A DNA stretch of 24,627 nucleotides from an uncultured Anaerolineaceae bacterium (lineage in GTDB: Bacteria; Chloroflexota; Anaerolineae; Promineifilales; Promineifilaceae), in the NCBI GenBank assembly GCA_937967805.1, contig CALBTC010000304.1, positions 1-24,627 of the forward strand, written 5' to 3'. The translations under genes were made by a program, and so were the position numbers. The notes under the pieces are model-generated. The model searched no databases and was not told where the DNA came from. It saw only the letters and a list, made by a program, of their open reading frames with translations. Numbering within the stretch: position 1 is the first letter of the stretch; every line of letters starts with the position of its first letter. Shown piece by piece: positions 20,951 to 24,627 of the stretch.

Positions 20951-22608
20951 TTTCTGGTACGCAGCACAAAAGCAATAATTGCTGCCCCGAGAGCGGCCGT
21001 TACGCCAACGGCCGTTCCCACTTTCTTCGCCTTTGGCTTCACTTCCTTCTCTTCCAGCAGTTCAACCACCGGCTCCATTCGCTGCTTGAGCGAGGTGCCA
21101 AAGGCTAAGTGAATAATGCCCGAACCCAGCTTGTAATTCCCCGGCTGGCGCAAAATAGTGGCAATATCAAACGGCAGCGGTGGATTGCCCACCACAAACG
21201 CCCGCGTTTGCGTAAATTGCAGCAAATCCCGCTTGCCGTGTGTACGGCCAATGCCAGATTCCTTCACCCCGCCAAAAGGCAGGCGCGGAATGGCAAAATG
21301 GGACATCGTGTCGTTGATGTTGACCGAGCCGACGTAAAGCTGATGCGCCACCCGCTCGGCATGGGCCAAGTTGCGGCTCCACACTGAGGCGCTCAGACCC
21401 AGGTTAGAATCATTTGCCAGCTGGATGGCGTGCACCTCATCATCAGCCATCATGATGGGTACTACCGGACCAAACGTTTCTTCGCGCATGATCTTCATGC
21501 TGTGGTCCACGTTCACCATCACGGTTGGCTCCATGTACAGGCCATCGCGCTTGCCACCGTGAATGATTTGCGCGCCTTTGTTCAGCGCATCCTGCACGTG
21601 CTCCTCAATAATGTCCACTTGCCGCTGGAAAGTGAGCGGGCCAATGTCGTTGGGATTGTCAATCTCTGAACTGTACCCTTGCTTTAGCTTGCGCGTCTCT
21701 TCCAAAAATGCTTCCAAAAAGCGATCATAGACCGGTTCGACGACGTAGATGCGCTCAACCGCCATGCAGGTTTGCCCGGTGTTGTAAAATGCGCCCCATG
21801 CTCCCCAACGAGCGGCCGCTTCAATGTCCGCATCCTCCAGCACAAGCATCGGGTCTTTGCCTCCCAGTTCACAGACGACGGGCGTCATGTTTTCGGCGGC
21901 GGCTTTCATCACCAGCCGACCGGTTTTGGTAGAACCGGTGAGGAAGATGAGGTCTGGTTTGGACTGAACGAGCGCTGACCCAACACGGCCGTCGCCATGC
22001 AAGAAGCGTACAAAAGGAGCCAATTCCGGCACTTTTTGGAACAACTGCTCAATCATGACGCCGGTAGCGGCCGTTACTTCCGACGGTTTCACCAGAACCG
22101 TATTCCCTGCCAGCAGCGCGGAAACAACCGGCGGCACAATGAGCACCAGCGGATAATTCCACGGACCAATGACACCCACCACACCATGTGGATGGTACTC
22201 AATGTAGCAGCGCTTAAAGATTTGCAGTCCTGGCGAAATGCGGCGGCGGCGCAGCCACTGCGGGGCACGATGGCAATATTGGTTGATAAGATCGACGCTC
22301 ATAAACAGCTCAGACAGGGCATCCTGACGACTTTTGCCGTTGTCCTGGTTCATAACGGCCGTAATCTCATCCATCTCATCAATCAGCAGCGCTTGCAGCT
22401 TACGGACAATGCGCACGCGTTCCTTAATTGATTTGGCGGCCCACGTCTGAGCGGCTGTACCCATCTCGCGCCGCGCATTCTGCACCTCGACCGCCGTTGT
22501 CATGGGCACAGAGCCAAACTGCTCGCCCGTTGCTGGATTGACAAATGGCAATATTTCCACCTTGCCGTTTAATGATTGACCTTTCACTACTTCTGCTGTC
22601 GTTCCCAT
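20947..22608 (-). CDS. Aldehyde dehydrogenase with C-terminal membrane anchor
   Basis: An NAD(P)-dependent aldehyde dehydrogenase of 553 residues. It shows the Asn in GPWNYPLVL (N151), the coenzyme loop FLTGSTKTGRLV, the general-base Glu247 (CELGGKD), the nucleophile Cys281 (NTGQTCMAVE) and the EETFGPVVPI block. After the catalytic fold comes a linker, a basic stretch (KEVKPKAKK) and a hydrophobic helix (VGTAVGVTAALGAAIIAFVL) ending RTRK. This is a tail anchor like that of fatty-aldehyde dehydrogenase. The anchor suggests long-chain or other membrane-soluble aldehydes. AAGGAG lies 8 nt ahead of the ATG. It is 89 nt downstream of a tail-anchored GMC oxidase on the same strand. Confidence 0.93.
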   Translation of the reverse strand: MGTTAEVVKGQSLNGKVEILPFVNPATGEQFGSVPMTTAVEVQNARREMGTAAQTWAAKSIKERVRIVRKLQALLIDEMDEITAVMNQDNGKSRQDALSELFMSVDLINQYCHRAPQWLRRRRISPGLQIFKRCYIEYHPHGVVGVIGPWNYPLVLIVPPVVSALLAGNTVLVKPSEVTAATGVMIEQLFQKVPELAPFVRFLHGDGRVGSALVQSKPDLIFLTGSTKTGRLVMKAAAENMTPVVCELGGKDPMLVLEDADIEAAARWGAWGAFYNTGQTCMAVERIYVVEPVYDRFLEAFLEETRKLKQGYSSEIDNPNDIGPLTFQRQVDIIEEHVQDALNKGAQIIHGGKRDGLYMEPTVMVNVDHSMKIMREETFGPVVPIMMADDEVHAIQLANDSNLGLSASVWSRNLAHAERVAHQLYVGSVNINDTMSHFAIPRLPFGGVKESGIGRTHGKRDLLQFTQTRAFVVGNPPLPFDIATILRQPGNYKLGSGIIHLAFGTSLKQRMEPVVELLEEKEVKPKAKKVGTAVGVTAALGAAIIAFVLRTRK

Positions 22609-22697
22609 GCGTCATGCTCCTTATTCTTTATCCGCCTGTTGTCAGGACACCGTTACTTTAAACCAGACGTGTCTGTCACCTCTGGCCCAACTTCTCA

Positions 22698-24473
22698 TTA
22701 TCGTTTTCTCCGTAAGCCAAATAGTAGCATACCACCCAGGGCAGCCAAGCCCGCCCAGGCAAAGATGCGCCTTCGCCGGCCGTTTTCCGGCTGTACTTGT
22801 GGCAAATGCGTCGGGGCGGTTAACGGCCGTATCAATTCAGCCTCTTCGGTCGACGGCACCAGGCTCATCGCCCGTTCCGTCATCGCCGTAATCGTCAGGC
22901 TGGGATTCACGCCCAAATTGGCCGGAATTACCGAGCCGTCGGCCACAAACAGGCCGGGATAGTTAAACACCTCGTGTCTGGCATCAATCACACCCTGGGC
23001 TTCATTGGCAGCAATGCCGCAGCCGCCCAATATGTGGGCGGTAGACGGCGTTTCCAGCAGCACTTCGTTCACCGTAGATTGCGGAATGCCGTTTATCTTC
23101 TCGGCAAAGCGGGTCACCACCGAGCGGCCGGCATCGATCACGGCCGGAATCGGCAGGCTCTCATCACGCTCACTCACCAGGCCGCGGCGGAACAGGGTAA
23201 ACAGGCTGCGCCCCCGCTTGAGCCGCATCCGGTTTTCGGCCGTTTGCATGATCAGCAAAATGGTGGAATCTCTGGCCCAGTCGGGCAAAAAGCGGGCTTT
23301 GAGGAAATCATACGGCCGTTTCATCCCCTCCACCAAAAAGCGGCCAAAGCGCCGCCAGCCGCTCCCCTGTAAACTCACCAGTGGCACCGCCAAATTGCGC
23401 ATCAGCGACGAGCCGCGCGAGTAGCGCACCGGCTCCACGCTGGTCACCTCATCCAGCCAAAAGTGGGAAGTGATGGCCACGCCCTTAGAATAATCCACTT
23501 CCCCTTCGCGAGCCGTCACGCCCATCAGCGCCTCGCTGTTGCTGCGAACCATCCAGCCCAGCCGCTGCGACAATAATGGCAACGTTTTGCGCTCATCGCG
23601 GCATTTCAGCAGCAAATTGACCGTGCCCAACACGCCGGCCGAAACAACAACGTTGCGCGCCTGCACCGTTTGTTTGCGCTTGAACATCCAGTCGGTCACT
23701 TTTTCATACTCAATTTCGTACCGTGCCGCGCCGGGTTGGGGGCCGTATAACGGCCGTATCCCCAACACATTTGCCTCAGACCGCACTTCAGCCCCCCATT
23801 TTTCGGCAAAATAAAGATAGTTTTTGTCCAGCGTATTTTTGGCATTGTGGCGGCAGCCCACCATGCAGCCACCGCAGTGCACACAGCCTGTTCGGTCTGG
23901 CCCTTCCCCGCCAAAAAACGGGTCCGGCACCGTCTCTCCTGGATCGCCAAAGAAGATAGCCACCGGCGTAGGCTTGAAGGTATGCCCCTGGCCCATTTCG
24001 TTGGCAATTTCCTGCAGGCGATAATCGGCCGGCCAAAAGAGCGGATTTTCGCGCACGCCCAGCATCCGGTTGGCCGTCTTAAAATGAGGTGCCAGCTCAG
24101 CCCGCCAATCAGCCAGCTCGGCCCATTCCGGCGCTTCATAAAAGCGTTCGCCCGGCTCGATGTGGGTGCTGGCGTACACCAGGCTGCCGCCCCCTACCCC
24201 ACTGCCGTTTAGAATCATCATGTCATCTAAAAAGTTAATGCCCATAATGCCAAAGCAGCGCAGCGCCGGCTGCCACAAATATTTAAAAACGTTCCAGTTG
24301 CTTTTGGGGAAATCTTGGGCATGATACCGTTTGCCGCGCTCCAGCACGAGCACACGGTACCCTTTTTCGGTCAGGCGCATGGCGGAAACACTGCCGCCAA
24401 AACCGGACCCAATAACGACGTAATCAAACACAGCGTCACTATCTGAGCGGGAGGGCGTGGGTGGTTGGCTCAT
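22698..24473 (-). CDS. GMC/cholesterol-oxidase-like FAD oxidoreductase with C-terminal membrane anchor
   Basis: The 591-residue flavoprotein oxidises an alcohol to an aldehyde or ketone. The FAD-binding loop is VIGSGFGGSVSAMRL (about residues 20-34), ending with VLVLERG. The second signature is NGSGVGGGSLVYA, and the C-terminal domain has TAHILGGCGIA and NPSLTITAMTERAMS. A Cys cluster, C197-x2-C200-x2-C203-x3-C207 (GCVHCGGCMVGC), is typical of this cholesterol-oxidase-like branch and may bind an iron-sulfur cluster. The end is a Pro/Gln linker, then RRRR, a hydrophobic helix (IFAWAGLAALGGMLLFG) and LRRKR: a tail anchor. The product could pass straight to the tail-anchored aldehyde dehydrogenase encoded next. 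A promoter with two tandem operators precedes it. Confidence 0.9.
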   Translation of the reverse strand: MSQPPTPSRSDSDAVFDYVVIGSGFGGSVSAMRLTEKGYRVLVLERGKRYHAQDFPKSNWNVFKYLWQPALRCFGIMGINFLDDMMILNGSGVGGGSLVYASTHIEPGERFYEAPEWAELADWRAELAPHFKTANRMLGVRENPLFWPADYRLQEIANEMGQGHTFKPTPVAIFFGDPGETVPDPFFGGEGPDRTGCVHCGGCMVGCRHNAKNTLDKNYLYFAEKWGAEVRSEANVLGIRPLYGPQPGAARYEIEYEKVTDWMFKRKQTVQARNVVVSAGVLGTVNLLLKCRDERKTLPLLSQRLGWMVRSNSEALMGVTAREGEVDYSKGVAITSHFWLDEVTSVEPVRYSRGSSLMRNLAVPLVSLQGSGWRRFGRFLVEGMKRPYDFLKARFLPDWARDSTILLIMQTAENRMRLKRGRSLFTLFRRGLVSERDESLPIPAVIDAGRSVVTRFAEKINGIPQSTVNEVLLETPSTAHILGGCGIAANEAQGVIDARHEVFNYPGLFVADGSVIPANLGVNPSLTITAMTERAMSLVPSTEEAELIRPLTAPTHLPQVQPENGRRRRIFAWAGLAALGGMLLFGLRRKR

Positions 24474-24545
24474 TTTTAAACTCGATTTGTTAGACGGCCG
24501 TAACAGCCAACAGGCTGCCCCATCTAATCACTATCACCTTGAATT

Positions 24546-24560
24546 TAACACAGTGCGTTA
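24546..24560. promoter_or_regulatory. Operator-like TAAC-N7-GTTA palindrome, proximal copy
   Basis: TAACACAGTGCGTTA is a 15-bp near-palindrome lying in the leader of the oxidase gene. A second copy is centred 22 bp away. The TAAC...GTTA form is usual for TetR-family repressors; no such regulator gene is in the window. Confidence 0.5.
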
Positions 24561-24567
24561 CCAAATA

Positions 24568-24582
24568 TAACACGGTGCGTTA
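24568..24582. promoter_or_regulatory. Operator-like TAAC-N7-GTTA palindrome, distal copy
   Basis: TAACACGGTGCGTTA differs from its neighbour at 24546-24560 by one base and lies two helical turns away, at the likely transcription start of the oxidase operon. Repression by a dimer pair is the natural reading. Confidence 0.5.
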
Positions 24583-24583
24583 T

Positions 24584-24612
24584 ATTTTACGCAATTTATC
24601 GCCGTTTGTACA
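24584..24612 (-). promoter_or_regulatory. Promoter of the oxidase-dehydrogenase operon
   Basis: On the minus strand TGTACA (24607-24612) and TAAAAT (24584-24589) are 17 bp apart. The start site would fall inside the distal operator, leaving a leader of about 100 nt with both operators at its beginning. Confidence 0.5.
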
Positions 24613-24627
24613 CCCTGATCAAAAAAA

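Larger units (their letters stand above)
1..24627. repeat. Highly iterated palindrome ACGGCCGT (HIP1-like), 39 copies
   Basis: Exact copies start at 108, 1055, 3650, 4555, 5472, 5821, 6633, 7997, 8601, 9039, 9860, 9914, 10171, 11728, 13578, 14828, 16184, 16328, 16868, 16984, 17096, 17494, 17779, 17857, 18531, 18940, 19162, 19582, 19776, 19839, 20116, 20557, 21008, 21985, 22355, 22823, 23312, 23750 and 24494. Counted by eye, so a few may be missed. That is about one per 630 bp; a random 8-mer would occur less than once in this length. Most copies are inside genes, in all three frames, and a few are intergenic. One-base variants (GCGGCCGT, TCGGCCGT, ACGGCCGC) are also common. Confidence 0.9.

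Noticed and set aside
1..24627. ACGGCCGT as a DNA uptake sequence or transposon target mark
   Set aside because: Uptake sequences are usually longer and non-palindromic and often sit in terminators; here most copies are inside genes and no insertion sequences or target duplications are seen. Kept as a HIP-like motif instead.

Overview
The window looks like chromosomal DNA of a Chloroflexota bacterium, probably from the filamentous Anaerolineae/Ardenticatenia side. This is inferred from the general look of the proteins, from an effector-associated-domain protein of the kind common in large Chloroflexota genomes, from intergenic word repeats, and from a very abundant palindrome, ACGGCCGT (39 exact copies counted by eye). 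No rRNA, tRNA, CRISPR array, transposase or phage gene was found. Gene density is high and strands alternate in short operons.

Left part (1-5100): the end of a VTT/DedA-type membrane protein, an M32 carboxypeptidase, a toast-rack (LiaF-like) lipoprotein flanked by two copies of a hairpin repeat, a minus-strand LON-substrate-binding-domain protein with an apparently leaderless start, and a methyltransferase-like protein. Next (5200-7600) is a minus-strand pair: lysine 2,3-aminomutase followed by an IclR regulator. The kamA promoter is followed by regularly spaced TTTCA/TGAAA half-sites that look like the IclR operator. On the plus strand, a DinB-fold protein is followed after 1 nt by an effector-associated-domain protein with a lectin-like C-terminal half (7742-9086).

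Middle (9117-13937, minus): a Rieske oxygenase, then a polar amino-acid ABC transporter (lipoprotein binding protein, permease, ATPase), then a dimethylarginine-hydrolase-like enzyme. This could be an uptake and catabolism locus for an N-methylated or guanidino amino acid. A CoA-binding protein, a sulfotransferase-family protein whose start abuts a terminator, a small LiaI-like membrane protein and a class I methyltransferase follow on the plus strand (14078-17289). DUF983 and RNase PH genes are on the minus strand (17363-18551).

Right part: an alpha/beta hydrolase that appears to have lost its N-terminal core by an in-frame deletion, a secreted HtrA-type lipoprotein protease, and a minus-strand pair made of a GMC/cholesterol-oxidase-like flavoenzyme and an aldehyde dehydrogenase. 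Both enzymes of the pair end in a hydrophobic tail anchor, and they lie behind a promoter with two tandem TAAC-N7-GTTA operators. The pair suggests membrane-bound oxidation of a hydrophobic alcohol to its acid.

The most unusual features are the octamer (HIP1-like), the dispersed hairpins that show compensatory changes between copies, the effector-associated-domain/lectin protein, and the tail-anchored oxidase/dehydrogenase pair.
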